Shown here piece after piece: positions 9,380 to 17,903 of a stretch of DNA of 64,000 nucleotides. The translations under genes were made by a program, and so were the position numbers. The DNA comes from UBA3937 sp050951585 (GTDB lineage: Bacteria; Bacillota; Peptococcia; DRI-13; DTU073), in assembly GCA_050951585.1 (NCBI GenBank), contig JBMNJI010000007.1:186001-250000 (forward strand), given 5' to 3'. Below the pieces are notes generated by a model that saw nothing but the letters and a program-made list of their open reading frames with translations, was not told where the DNA came from and ran no database searches. How positions within the stretch are numbered: position 1 is the first letter of the stretch; every line of letters begins with the position of its first letter.

Positions 9380-9448
9380 TTACTTTTTGGTGACGATAGC
9401 CATGATTACGTTGTCATAGACAAGAACCGAAGTAATAACTAATAGCAT
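9380..9448 (-). CDS. Candidate 22-residue hydrophobic peptide
   Basis: A 22-codon frame on the minus strand reads MLLVITSVLVYDNVIMAIVT followed by KK. It is preceded by AGGAGG eight bases before the ATG, a stronger ribosome site than many genes in this window have. The product is almost entirely hydrophobic with a basic tail, like small membrane peptides and some type I toxins. No homologue is recalled and no antisense RNA was identified. It lies alone between radC and the C_GCAxxG_C_C gene; the rest of 9277-9636 shows nothing else recognisable. Confidence 0.35.
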   Translation of the reverse strand: MLLVITSVLVYDNVIMAIVTKK

Positions 9449-9636
9449 AAAAATATCCTCCTAAAGTAGATTTGGATATTTCCATTTTACTCCTCTGGGT
9501 CAATCTACGAGACACAAGAACCACTCCTTCATTTTTCATTTCCCATATTAGAATATTATGCTATTGTGTATTAAATGTCAGCAATTCTGTGAATAGGATA
9601 TTAGGGGGTGGGACAATAGTACTAATCTACTTAGCC

Positions 9637-10098
9637 CTATCTATCCTTTATAACCTCTTCCAGCATCGTGGCCGCTTGCCTTACCATTTCAACGCATGAA
9701 CGCTTTTTAGCGTACTCCCCTTTTCTTTCCTCGGGAATCAAGCTATGCGCGTCAGTGCTTAACCCCGTTAATTCCCGACAGATAATCGACCCGTTTTCTT
9801 CTTTGAACCGCTGGGCAAGTGATTGAATCAGCTTGTAATGCTCTACTCTCTTTTCTTTGTTTGCAGGATCCGAAAAGCCATAAAGCAGACCGGCGACCAT
9901 AAACATCCCCGTTACCGCGCCACAAACTTCCCGCAGCCTTCCCATTCCGGCCCCAAAGGATGAAGAGAGCTTCATCGCCGTCTCGAAATCCATTCCTGTT
10001 TCTTCGCAAAATGCACCCACTACTGCTTGCGAGCAGCTGTAACCCTCTTTAAATAAATTCATCGCACGCTCAGCAGAACTACATACCTTATCGTTCAT
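9637..10098 (-). CDS. C_GCAxxG_C_C family (redox-type) protein
   Basis: 153 residues with the family cysteine pattern: GYSCSQAVVGAFCEETG near residue 20-36, FGAGMGRLREVCGAVTGMFMVAG (the CGAxxG core) about residues 49-71, then CRELTG and CVEMV. The conserved cysteines suggest metal or redox chemistry, but no biochemical function is established for the family. The start has GAGGAA upstream. It follows the damaged thpR gene by about 3 bases, so the two may have shared a transcript. Confidence 0.88.
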   Translation of the reverse strand: MNDKVCSSAERAMNLFKEGYSCSQAVVGAFCEETGMDFETAMKLSSSFGAGMGRLREVCGAVTGMFMVAGLLYGFSDPANKEKRVEHYKLIQSLAQRFKEENGSIICRELTGLSTDAHSLIPEERKGEYAKKRSCVEMVRQAATMLEEVIKDR

Positions 10099-10101
10099 CG
10101 T

Positions 10102-10517
10102 TTATTCCTCCTTATTATCTCTATGATTAAGCATCTTCCTAATCTTGTCCAAGTCAACCCCGTAGTATGTAAATGGTCCCAAAGCTTGATCAATTTGCCG
10201 CTGTAATCCCTTCAGCTCCAAAAAGAATCGCCGGTCAATCCCAGCCATAAAACCCGGATTGCCTCTTTACCGTTAAACACTCCGAGACTTGTTACCGCTA
10301 GCTTAAAAGGCTTTTGCCCCAGGCAGACCTTTTGCATAGCCTCATTAATTTGCGCCTGCTGCGTCAAGCTTATCTCATCCAAGAACTTCAGCGTGAGATG
10401 GAAATTGTCGGAATGCTTCCATCTGCCCCTTAGCGCATATTTTCGCAACCGCTGCTGCAAGTTAAAGATTTCCTTTTTAACTTCCGGTGCAAAATCAATC
10501 CCGATAAAAGCTCTCAC
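10102..10517 (-). pseudogene. thpR (RNA 2',3'-cyclic phosphodiesterase) remnant
   Basis: From a GTG at 10517 (GGAGG ten bases upstream) the frame reads MRAFIGIDFAPEVKKEIF and contains the first catalytic HxTx motif in FHLTLKFLDEI, then VLWLGLTGDSF. In that frame it stops at about 10212. Shifting one base at the TTTTTGG run recovers ELKGLQRQIDQALGPF, the expected continuation, ending at 10102. Even after correction the product would be about 140 aa, and the second HxTx motif of the normal roughly 185-aa 2H phosphoesterase is missing. So the gene is probably non-functional, by frameshift plus C-terminal loss. Confidence 0.75.
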
Positions 10518-10590
10518 CGCGCAAATTCCTCCGGACAATCTATTTTAAAGCTTTTCTTGCTTCTCCCTATCCTATTTTACAATAAAAAAC

Positions 10591-10617
10591 CCACCTATGC
10601 CAATTTCACATAGGTGG
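10591..10617 (-). terminator. Rho-independent terminator of the ADP-ribosyltransferase gene
   Basis: A 9-bp perfect stem, CCACCTATG paired with CATAGGTGG, has a 9-base loop. On the minus strand it is followed by a GTTTTTTATT run, directly downstream of the secreted ADP-ribosyltransferase gene. Confidence 0.85.
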
Positions 10618-10656
10618 TTTTGCCGGCAACCAAATGCCCGTAACGTTTTCAGGGGC

Positions 10657-12162
10657 TTATGGAATTATTTCCGTTACGATCTGTATGCCATCCGGCCAAA
10701 TTATTTGGTTTTCTATATACTTCGCCTCTCGAATAATCATCTTTTGCCCTGGTGGAAACAAAATTTCTTCTTCAAGTGGAAATTCACTCAAGCTTCCAAG
10801 ATATGCTCCTTTCGTCCCTTGAGGTACTTTTATGGTCATATGTAACCCGCTCTCCAAATCGATAAACTCCCCCCTTGGAAACAGGCTCGTACTCATAAAA
10901 CCCTTTTCCTCAAAAGTTTTACCGATTAATTCTTCCGGTTTTAAGTGAGCATATTTACCTAAAGCCGATTTGGATGTTCCCCGAAAGGCCAAAAAGCTTT
11001 CCGGAACTTCCGATCGTTTTAAAGCCGACGTAATTAAATCAATCTGGTAATACAATGGTTGCGCATATACAGACTTAATTTCTTTTCTTAGTATAAGATT
11101 CAGCATTTCGTTGTCTTCCGTATAACTTTTAATGGCCTTTTTTTCTATCGGTAATAATCCTGTCTGCCACTTTCTGAAATTCTGCTTTCCCCACATTCGC
11201 AAATCATTTTTGAGGCTAACCGATTTATCTATTTCCTTAATCAAGGAATATTCGGGGTTATTTAAAATATTATTAAGCCTTTCTACTTCGATAGGATATT
11301 TTTTGGTCTTTAGATACCCTGACAGATTACCGACTATCCCTTTGAATCTTGCAGTTACTCCTAATGAGTCCCCGAAGGATGCGGCTAAAACAGGGGCCGT
11401 AACAAAGCCTTTAATCTTTGAAAGATCGGAAATTAATGCGTCCCAGTTAACACCAGTATTTGCTTTAGCTACAAAGCTTACCTTCGCGGCACTGAAAGCT
11501 TTACCAGCCTTACCCGCCGCTTTAAACTGTCCTCCCCCAAGTAACAATGTACCGCCAAAAACAGTTACTTCGCCCTGGAGTTTGCCCATTTTAAGCGGAT
11601 CCCTTTGGGCCTCCAGATAAGTATTTTTCCCCCATTGATACATACCGCCAAGAAGCGGCAGGGGATTGGCTAAGATCCCGGCAGCTGTTTTCCCACCGTC
11701 AATTACCTTCTTTTTATACTCAAGCGGTCTTTCCTTGATGTTATAAGCTAAGTTAATCGCCCGTGCCGGTGAACTCTCCAGATAAGCAAGCAAAGATACC
11801 GTCCCGGTAGCAAAATCTTTTGTCCCTTCAAGGACCCCTAACCCAAACCCGATTGTCTCCAAACTATTTTTTTTGCTTTCCCGATAGAGTAGATTTTGCT
11901 CATTGAGTCCTGTTCGCCTTTCCAATGTGAAAAAGCCCTTTCTGGTTATTAGGGTGACTAACCCCGCTGATACATCAACTAGCGTGTCTGCTTTTTCAGT
12001 AAAACTATTGATAAACTTATCGCTGGCTTTGACCTTATTCTGAAATAATTCTCTGAGCTTAAATTCAACCCCGAAGGCGGGGGAAGATATGCCCGATACC
12101 CCAATAGCAAGCAATGTAATACAGGCAATTATTTTTACTTTTTGGAGGTGCCAACTCTGCAC
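10657..12162 (-). CDS. Secreted protein with carrier domain and C-terminal ADP-ribosyltransferase
   Basis: 501 residues from a GTG start (GGGGAGG ten bases upstream). Residues 8-31 form a Sec-type signal peptide ending SSPAFG. Residues about 36-212 form a domain shared with the 46.5 kb protein (GFGLGVLEGTKDFATGTVSL, SSPARAINLAYN, KLQGEVTVFGGTLLLGGG). The C-terminal roughly 110 residues carry the R-S-E marks of Arg-type ADP-ribosyltransferase exoenzymes: FRG (R394), FMSTSL (STS 424-426) and LEEEILFPPG (ExE 464-466). Such enzymes transfer ADP-ribose from NAD+ to target proteins. Target and route after Sec export are unknown; no immunity gene is evident next to it. Enzyme class is secure, biological role inferred. 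Confidence 0.82.
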   Translation of the reverse strand: MQSWHLQKVKIIACITLLAIGVSGISSPAFGVEFKLRELFQNKVKASDKFINSFTEKADTLVDVSAGLVTLITRKGFFTLERRTGLNEQNLLYRESKKNSLETIGFGLGVLEGTKDFATGTVSLLAYLESSPARAINLAYNIKERPLEYKKKVIDGGKTAAGILANPLPLLGGMYQWGKNTYLEAQRDPLKMGKLQGEVTVFGGTLLLGGGQFKAAGKAGKAFSAAKVSFVAKANTGVNWDALISDLSKIKGFVTAPVLAASFGDSLGVTARFKGIVGNLSGYLKTKKYPIEVERLNNILNNPEYSLIKEIDKSVSLKNDLRMWGKQNFRKWQTGLLPIEKKAIKSYTEDNEMLNLILRKEIKSVYAQPLYYQIDLITSALKRSEVPESFLAFRGTSKSALGKYAHLKPEELIGKTFEEKGFMSTSLFPRGEFIDLESGLHMTIKVPQGTKGAYLGSLSEFPLEEEILFPPGQKMIIREAKYIENQIIWPDGIQIVTEIIP

Positions 12163-12333
12163 TTTACGATTACCTCCCCTTGATTGAGTAAAACTCCGAT
12201 GGTTCCAAGGTTTTCCTTCATGATTTACAGACCATATTATAACATCATTTAATATAATTTAATACAATTTTATAATAAATCCCGTCTCCACCGCATCGGG
12301 AGCTTCTGTAATAAGCTTAAAATTTTTTCACTA

Positions 12334-12381
12334 TTGACCGCCCATACAAGTAAGCTTAGAATGGAGTTAGGTAAACCTAAC
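12334..12381 (+). promoter_or_regulatory. feo operon promoter with DtxR/MntR-type operator
   Basis: A -35 TTGACC (12334-12339), a 17-base spacer and a -10 TAGAAT (12357-12362) are followed at once by a perfect 16-bp dyad GTTAGGTAAACCTAAC (12366-12381). The dyad matches the style of DtxR-family operators (TTAGG ... CCTAA). It covers the expected transcription start, and the first gene downstream encodes a DtxR-family repressor, so autoregulated metal-dependent repression is the straightforward reading. Confidence 0.82.
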
Positions 12382-12405
12382 AACTGATAGGGATGTGACC
12401 ATGCA

Positions 12406-12867
12406 ATGGTAAATAACCCTCTTACCCCTTCTACGCAGGATTATCTGGAAATAATTCTGCAGCTCTCCGAAAAAGGCCATTCTGTCCGCATTACCGATAT
12501 CGCCGCTTCTTTAAACATTGCTAAGGCCAGTGCCACGCAAGCAATTGATACTTTAATTGCGGAGAACTTAGTCCTTAAAGAAAAATACGGTCCGGTTACG
12601 CTGACGAAAAAAGGGGAACTGGCTGCCCTGAAAGTGAAAAAGAAGCACAAAATTATCCGCGAGTTCTTCGTAAAAGTACTCCAGGTTGATGCGGAAATCG
12701 CCAATAAGGACGCGTGTCGGATTGAGCACGTCATTAGCCCTGAAGCGCTTACCGGAATGATTTCTTATCTGCAAAACGGCCACTATGAAATCAGCAGCGA
12801 CCTCAATTTACAAAAAGCAAACAAATTACTTAAATCAGAATTGCCAGCGAAACACACAAACCAATAA
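12406..12867 (+). CDS. DtxR/MntR-family metal-dependent repressor
   Basis: 153 residues. The N-terminal winged helix (TQDYLEIILQLSEKGHSVRITDIAASLNIAKASATQAIDTL) is followed by LTKKGELAALKVKKKHKIIREFFVKVL and a dimerisation/metal-binding segment (DACRIEHVISPEALTGMISYL) with the C/E/H ligand pattern of the family. There is no C-terminal SH3-like domain, so it is of the short MntR type. It senses Fe2+ or Mn2+ and is first in the feo operon with a matching operator. Its ribosome site is weak (AGGGAT about 13 bases away), so the exact start is less sure. Confidence 0.88.
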   Translation: MVNNPLTPSTQDYLEIILQLSEKGHSVRITDIAASLNIAKASATQAIDTLIAENLVLKEKYGPVTLTKKGELAALKVKKKHKIIREFFVKVLQVDAEIANKDACRIEHVISPEALTGMISYLQNGHYEISSDLNLQKANKLLKSELPAKHTNQ

Positions 12868-12911
12868 TGACAAAACAAGAACGACAACTAGGAATAACGG
12901 GGTGACCGAAA

Positions 12912-13154
12912 ATGAGTGAAAAGGAACTGCTTCTTGCTTCAACACGCCAAGGCAGTAAAGTAGTGATTAAAAAGATTCCCAGCGGAACCGGCTTAAAAAC
13001 CCGGTTAAATGAAATGGGGCTTAACCGCGGCACCGAAATAAGCGTGATTCGCAATGACGGCTGGGGCCCTGTGCTCATTGCTCTTTCCGGCAGCCGCATT
13101 GCCCTTGGCCGTCAAATGGCGGGCAAAATTTTCGTCGAAAAGGTGGCACAATGA
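12912..13154 (+). CDS. feoA: FeoA ferrous iron transport accessory protein
   Basis: 80 residues with the SH3-like FeoA fold: KVVIKKIPSGTGLKTRLNEMGLNRGTEISVIRNDGWGPVLIALSGSRIALGRQMAGKIFV. The GLKTRLNEMGL and SRIALGR blocks are characteristic. FeoA is a cytosolic partner that supports FeoB-dependent Fe2+ uptake. Its stop overlaps the feoB start by 4 bases (ATGA), giving translational coupling. It lies 44 bases after the repressor gene in the same transcript. Confidence 0.93.
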   Translation: MSEKELLLASTRQGSKVVIKKIPSGTGLKTRLNEMGLNRGTEISVIRNDGWGPVLIALSGSRIALGRQMAGKIFVEKVAQ

Positions 13155-15199
13155 AAAACATCGCTTTAGCCGGAAACCCCAATACCGGCAAAACCTCCCT
13201 CTTTAATAGCTTAACCGGGGCAAAGCAAAGGATTGGGAACTGGGCGGGCGTCACCATTGAAAAAAAAGAAGGTTCCCTTTTAAATCATCCACAGATTAAT
13301 GTGATTGATTTGCCGGGTACTTATAGTTTAGGTGCGCACACCGAAGACGAAATGGTCGCCAGGAATTATTTGCTACTGGAAAAACCCGACACGGTGATTA
13401 ATGTCCTTGATGCCACCAATTTACAGCGTAATCTTTATCTGACGGTACAACTGCTGGAAATGGGGGTTCCCTTGATTATTGCCCTGAACATGATGGATGA
13501 GGCGGAAAAGAATGAGATTACGATTAATGTTCCCAAACTTGCCGCTCTCCTTAAAACGCCCATAATCCCTACCATTGCCCGCACCGGCGAAGGATTGCTA
13601 GAGCTGATAGAGACAGCTGTCGCCCCAGATAAAACGCCATATCCAAGACCGTTCAATTGTCCGAAACAGGCTTTTCAGCCGGACTACGGAGAAATAATTG
13701 AAGCAGAAATAAAAAAGCTGGAAGAAGCTATTGACGCTTTGGGATTAACCCCCACCTCATATTCTGTGCGCTTTATGGCGCTAAAACTATTGGAAGACGG
13801 CGAAGAATTCCTGCAGACAATCCATTTTTGTGAAACTATTAGTGAAGCACAAACCGAAGCATATCATAAGCTCTGTGCTTTTCGTAAACAAAGCCTTGAT
13901 CGGCTGCAAAAAAACCAGGGTGAAAACCTGACCACGGTTTTAATTGAGAAAAGATATGCTTTTATTGACACACTTCTTAAGCAAGTGATCAACAGCCCCG
14001 ACCTTTTGCAGGCTACTACCTTTTCCGATCACATTGACCGGATCGCCCTGAACCGTTATCTGGGCCTGCCCCTCTTTTTCCTCGCCATTTTACTGGTGTT
14101 TAAACTTACCTTCACGGCGAGCGGCCCTTTGGTCGGCCTCCTGGAAAGCTTCTTTACCCGCCTGGGGGAGCTTTTGGCTATCCTGATTACCAATGATTTG
14201 CTGGCTTCTTTCCTCATTGAAGGCTTAATTGGCGGACTAGGTGGAATAATCGTCTTTTTGCCTATCATCCTCTGCCTTTTCCTGGCTATTTCCCTTTTGG
14301 AAAACAGCGGCTATATGGCGAGGGGCGCCTATTTAATGGACCGCTATATGCGTTTGCTGGGCCTCGAAGGGAAAGCAATTATTCCGCTGGTGGTGGGTTT
14401 CGGTTGCAACGTACCGGCGATCTTAGCCACCAGGACCCTGAAAAGTTCCCGGGATCGCCTGATTACCGTCTTTCTCATCCCCTTTATGTCCTGTGGGGCT
14501 CGTCTGCCGGTTTATGCCTTGTTTACCGGGGTTTTCTTTCAGAAACACCAGGCCCTGGTTATGTTCTCCCTTTATCTGCTGGCCATCATTCTAGCCGTGA
14601 TCACGGCTAGAATCTTCGGCCGGTATCTCTTCCCCGGGGAAACTTCACCCCTTCTGATTGAGCTTCCGCCCTACCGCATGCCTTCCTTGAAAGACACCCT
14701 GATCCAAATGGGCGAAAAAAGCCTTTCTTTCTTTAAGAAAGTCGGCACCATTATCCTTACGATGGTCATGATCTCCTGGGTGCTGGCCAGCTTCCCCTGG
14801 GGTGTGGAATATGCCGGCCCGGAAAGCTTCATGGGTAAATTAGGAGCCCTGCTCGCCCCGCTTTTTGCCCCCCTGGGCTTTGGTACAAGGGAAGCTGCTT
14901 CCGCCCTTCTTTTTGGTGTCGTCGCCAAGGAAGCCGTCGTCAGTATCCTGGGCGTTCTTTACGGCACCGGGCAGGAAGCCCTCTCCACTGTCTTAGCCAT
15001 GAATTGGACAGCCTTAAGCGCCTACAGTTTTATGGTGATGACCCTCCTCTATATCCCTTGTGCGGGAACGATCGGCGCCATCAAAGCCGAAACTGGTTCC
15101 TGGAAATGGACCAGTTTTGCGGTTGCCTACACCTTTGTCCTGGCGTGGCTCGTCGCCTTCCTCGTTTACCGGGGCGGACTGCTCCTCGGTCTGGTCTAA
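13151..15199 (+). CDS. feoB: FeoB ferrous iron transporter
   Basis: 682 residues. The N-terminal G domain has G1 GNPNTGKTS (residues 8-16), G3 DLPGTYSLGAH and G4 NMMDEAEK. A helical region follows, then a membrane part from about residue 300 with repeated Gate-type motifs (VVGFGCNVPAILATRTL and GVVAKEAVVSILGVLYG). FeoB moves Fe2+ across the cytoplasmic membrane with GTP or nucleotide control. Length is normal. It is the last gene of the operon; the C-terminus lacks the cysteine-rich FeoC-like tail seen in some bacteria. Confidence 0.96.
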   Translation: MKNIALAGNPNTGKTSLFNSLTGAKQRIGNWAGVTIEKKEGSLLNHPQINVIDLPGTYSLGAHTEDEMVARNYLLLEKPDTVINVLDATNLQRNLYLTVQLLEMGVPLIIALNMMDEAEKNEITINVPKLAALLKTPIIPTIARTGEGLLELIETAVAPDKTPYPRPFNCPKQAFQPDYGEIIEAEIKKLEEAIDALGLTPTSYSVRFMALKLLEDGEEFLQTIHFCETISEAQTEAYHKLCAFRKQSLDRLQKNQGENLTTVLIEKRYAFIDTLLKQVINSPDLLQATTFSDHIDRIALNRYLGLPLFFLAILLVFKLTFTASGPLVGLLESFFTRLGELLAILITNDLLASFLIEGLIGGLGGIIVFLPIILCLFLAISLLENSGYMARGAYLMDRYMRLLGLEGKAIIPLVVGFGCNVPAILATRTLKSSRDRLITVFLIPFMSCGARLPVYALFTGVFFQKHQALVMFSLYLLAIILAVITARIFGRYLFPGETSPLLIELPPYRMPSLKDTLIQMGEKSLSFFKKVGTIILTMVMISWVLASFPWGVEYAGPESFMGKLGALLAPLFAPLGFGTREAASALLFGVVAKEAVVSILGVLYGTGQEALSTVLAMNWTALSAYSFMVMTLLYIPCAGTIGAIKAETGSWKWTSFAVAYTFVLAWLVAFLVYRGGLLLGLV

Positions 15200-15243
15200 C
15201 CCGAAACTTATCCATTATGATATGCAATGCCAAAAATACAAAA

Positions 15244-15268
15244 AACCCGCCTCCTGAAGAGACGGGTT
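15244..15268 (-). terminator. Terminator downstream of tRNA-Glu (also between it and feoB)
   Basis: A 10-bp stem with one mismatch (AACCCGTCTC paired with GAGGCGGGTT on the minus strand) is followed by TTTTTTGTATTTTTGG. It lies about 40 bases 3' of the tRNA gene and between the convergent feoB and tRNA-Glu genes. Confidence 0.85.
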
Positions 15269-15309
15269 ATCTTGTGTCAAGTATTGTTTTGATTGTGGTG
15301 TTTTAAATG

Positions 15310-15385
15310 TGGTAGCCCCAAGGGGATTCGAACCCCTGTTTCCGCCGTGAGAGGGCGGCGTCTTAGGCCTCTTGACCATGGGGCC
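15310..15385 (-). tRNA. tRNA-Glu (anticodon CTC)
   Basis: A 76-base cloverleaf on the minus strand. The acceptor 5' arm GGCCCCA pairs with TGGGGCT (one G-U), then A and an encoded CCA. The anticodon stem CCGCC/GGCGG encloses CTCTCAC with CTC as anticodon, and the T arm has GGTTCGAATCC. It differs from the common tRNA-Glu(TTC) by the first anticodon base and so reads GAG. It is placed directly after gltX, whose product charges it. Confidence 0.95.
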
Positions 15386-15496
15386 ACAAAAGCAACAAAT
15401 CTAATTATACAGGGAATACAAGACGGACGCAAGAATGGATATCGCCGGATTATCCAATCAAACGGGGATTTCCGCGTGCTACATCCCTCAAGCTTG

Positions 15497-15541
15497 CTCT
15501 TACTTGTTCTTATGGCCCATAGGCGTCCTCTTACTTGTTCT
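15497..15541. repeat. Short direct repeat between gltX and tRNA-Glu
   Basis: CTCTTACTTGTTCT occurs at 15497-15510 and again, identical, at 15528-15541 (31-base period). Related CTCTTATTTGTC forms part of the 3' end of gltX just beyond. It looks like a small duplication of the end of the gene and has no known function. Confidence 0.6.
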
Positions 15542-15549
15542 AGTACTCC

Positions 15550-17115
15550 TTAAGCCTGCTCTTCCCTGCTCTTATTTGTCTTGATGAAGTTAATGGCCTG
15601 TTCCAAACGAGCCAGACACTTTTCCTTTCCCAATAAAGCCATGACCTCAAAAAGGCCGGGGCCGACAGTCCGTCCCGTCAAAGCCAGCCTCGTCGGATGA
15701 ATCAACTGGCCCCCTTTGATCTGCAACTCCTCAATCAAATCGCGATAAGCAAGCTCCGTATTATCGACGGTAAAATCCTTTACTCCGGCCAGTCGGGCAC
15801 ATGCCAGGGCCAGCAAGGACGCCACATCGTCACCCGCACCCGTACCTGCCGCCACATGTGAACCTGCCCCTGAACCCGTTACTGTGGCTGAACCGGCACT
15901 CTGCTTGAAGAAATATTTTTTTTGCCCTTTTTCCTCATAAGAAGTAACCTCCGCAAAAAAGTACTGACAAGCGTCCGGTAACTCCGCTAATGTCCTGACC
16001 CTTTCCCGTACTGCCTTTAATACCGCCACCAGATAAGCATGCTTTTGCTCCGCTTCTTTACTATCGGCAATAAGCCCGGCCTCATACAAAAAGGGCAAGG
16101 CATGAGGCAACAGCTTCTCGGGATCGTAGTTCGTCAGATACTGACCATTGAGCCAGATTAATTTCTGCGTATCATAGATCGCCGCTGTTTTCGAGACCCT
16201 TTCGAGGGAAAAAGAACTGATTGTCTGCTCCGGAGTCAGAATTTCCCCCTCTTCTTCACTGGGCGACCACCCTAAAAGGGTTAAATAATTGATAATCGCT
16301 TCCGGCAGACAGCCTAAATCCCTAAACTCACTAACACTGGTCGCCCCGTGCCGCTTGCTCAGTTTACTGCGGTCCGGCGCCAGAATCATCGACAAATGGG
16401 CAAATTGGGGCAGTGGATAGCCCAGGGCTTCATAGAGGAACTGCTGCTTCGGCGTATTGGATAAATGCTCCTCCGCCCTGATGACATGACTGATTTCCAT
16501 GGCATGGTCATCCACCACACAGGCAAAGTTATAGGCCGGCAACCCATTCGATTTGATAATAATAAAATCGTCCAGCAGTTCATATTTAAAGGTCACCGCT
16601 CCCCGGATCAAATCCTGCACCACGATTTCGCCCGTTGCCGGCAGTTTTACCCGGATCACCGCTTTACAGCCGCGCGCTAAACGTTCCTCTACTTCCGCCG
16701 CCGAAAGATGACGGCATTTCCCGCTATAACGGAAGGCCTCCCCCGCCCGGCGCTGTTCCTCCCGCTCCTTTTCCAGTTCCTCCTCACTGCAAAAGCAATA
16801 ATAGGCCTTACCGCTCTGTAATAGGGCTTCAGCGGCCGCCTGATAAAAGCTTTGCCTTTGGGACTGATAATAGGGCCCATAGTCTCCGCCCTTTTCCGGT
16901 CCTTCGTCCCATTCCAGACCCAACCACCGGAGACTATCCAGAATCTGGGCCACTGAATCTTCTTTTAACCTTTCCGTGTCCGTATCCTCAATACGCAAAA
17001 CCAATTTGCCGTTATTTTGCCGCGCAAAAAACCAATTAAACAAGGCTGTCCGCGCCCCGCCAATATGTAAATAACCCGTCGGACTCGGGGCAAAACGTAC
17101 TCTGACCTGACTCAT
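15550..17115 (-). CDS. gltX: Glutamyl-tRNA synthetase
   Basis: 521 residues from the ATG at 17115 (GGGAGTG five bases upstream; a longer frame exists but lacks a ribosome site). It is a class I synthetase with HIGG in the HIGH position (residues 17-20), KLSKR in the KMSKS position (251-255) and a zinc-site-like YCFCS...GKCRHLS (107-134). It attaches glutamate to tRNA-Glu, and in organisms without GlnRS also to tRNA-Gln. Odd point: a Gly/Ala/Ser/Thr-rich stretch at about 406-430 (SAGSATVTGSGAGSHVAAGTG) interrupts the anticodon-binding region. It sits between the SDR gene and tRNA-Glu. Confidence 0.95.
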   Translation of the reverse strand: MSQVRVRFAPSPTGYLHIGGARTALFNWFFARQNNGKLVLRIEDTDTERLKEDSVAQILDSLRWLGLEWDEGPEKGGDYGPYYQSQRQSFYQAAAEALLQSGKAYYCFCSEEELEKEREEQRRAGEAFRYSGKCRHLSAAEVEERLARGCKAVIRVKLPATGEIVVQDLIRGAVTFKYELLDDFIIIKSNGLPAYNFACVVDDHAMEISHVIRAEEHLSNTPKQQFLYEALGYPLPQFAHLSMILAPDRSKLSKRHGATSVSEFRDLGCLPEAIINYLTLLGWSPSEEEGEILTPEQTISSFSLERVSKTAAIYDTQKLIWLNGQYLTNYDPEKLLPHALPFLYEAGLIADSKEAEQKHAYLVAVLKAVRERVRTLAELPDACQYFFAEVTSYEEKGQKKYFFKQSAGSATVTGSGAGSHVAAGTGAGDDVASLLALACARLAGVKDFTVDNTELAYRDLIEELQIKGGQLIHPTRLALTGRTVGPGLFEVMALLGKEKCLARLEQAINFIKTNKSREEQA

Positions 17116-17153
17116 GCTAACACTCCCTTTTTTTATCTGTGCTCGTTTACTAT

Positions 17154-17903
17154 TCAAACCAAAAATCCTCCGTTCGGGCTGATGACCTGTCCGGTTATAT
17201 AATCAGCCTTTTCCGAGGCTAAAAACAAGATTATTCTCGCAATGTCTTCGGGTATCCCCAATCTTTTCACCAGGGTCGCCTGCCGCAATTCCTCCAAATC
17301 CTCCTCGGTATATTCGTTAAGCATATCCGTCCGGATTACGCCGGGCGCGACGCAATTAACCTGAATATTCGAAGGTCCGAGCTCTTTCGCCAGGGCCTTG
17401 GTGAAACCGATAATTCCCGCTTTTGCCGTCGAGTAATGCACTTCACAGGAGGCACCGGTAATCCCCCAGATAGATGAGATGTTGATGATCTTGCCCTGTT
17501 TCTGATGAATCATGGATCGAACGGCGTTTTGCGTGCAATTGAAAACCCCGTCCAGAATAACCCGCATCATCTCCTGCCACTCGGCAGACGTAAGATCGGT
17601 AAATAATTTCGTCTGACTGATGCCCGCATTATTGACCAGCACATCAACCGCCCCGTATTGGGCAAGACAAAAATCCACCATCGCCTTGGCTTCGTCATAA
17701 TTGGCCACATTCGCCCGAAAAAGTTCGGCCCGTCCGCCACCGCCGGATTGTCTTAACTCTCTTTGCAGTTCCTCCGCGGCCTCCCGCGATTGATGATAAT
17801 TAATCAGGACATTGTAACCATTTTGCGCAAACAACTCCGCTGTCTTGCGTCCAATACCCCTTGAGGCGCCGGTAATTATTGCGGTTCTGGGCCTGTTACT
17901 CAT
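17154..17903 (-). CDS. Short-chain dehydrogenase/reductase (FabG-like)
   Basis: About 249 residues. The Rossmann motif TGASRGIGRK is near residue 11-20, then NNAG, a catalytic serine in ISSIWGITG, YSTAKAG (Tyr/Lys) and a C-terminal DYITGQVISPNGGF typical of 3-oxoacyl-ACP reductases. The substrate cannot be read from sequence; FabG-like is the nearest class. The chosen ATG overlaps the P-II gene stop by 8 bases (ATGAGTAA), giving translational coupling, and gltX follows after about 38 bases. Its association with a P-II protein instead of fatty-acid genes is unusual. Confidence 0.9.
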   Translation of the reverse strand: MSNRPRTAIITGASRGIGRKTAELFAQNGYNVLINYHQSREAAEELQRELRQSGGGGRAELFRANVANYDEAKAMVDFCLAQYGAVDVLVNNAGISQTKLFTDLTSAEWQEMMRVILDGVFNCTQNAVRSMIHQKQGKIINISSIWGITGASCEVHYSTAKAGIIGFTKALAKELGPSNIQVNCVAPGVIRTDMLNEYTEEDLEELRQATLVKRLGIPEDIARIILFLASEKADYITGQVISPNGGFLV

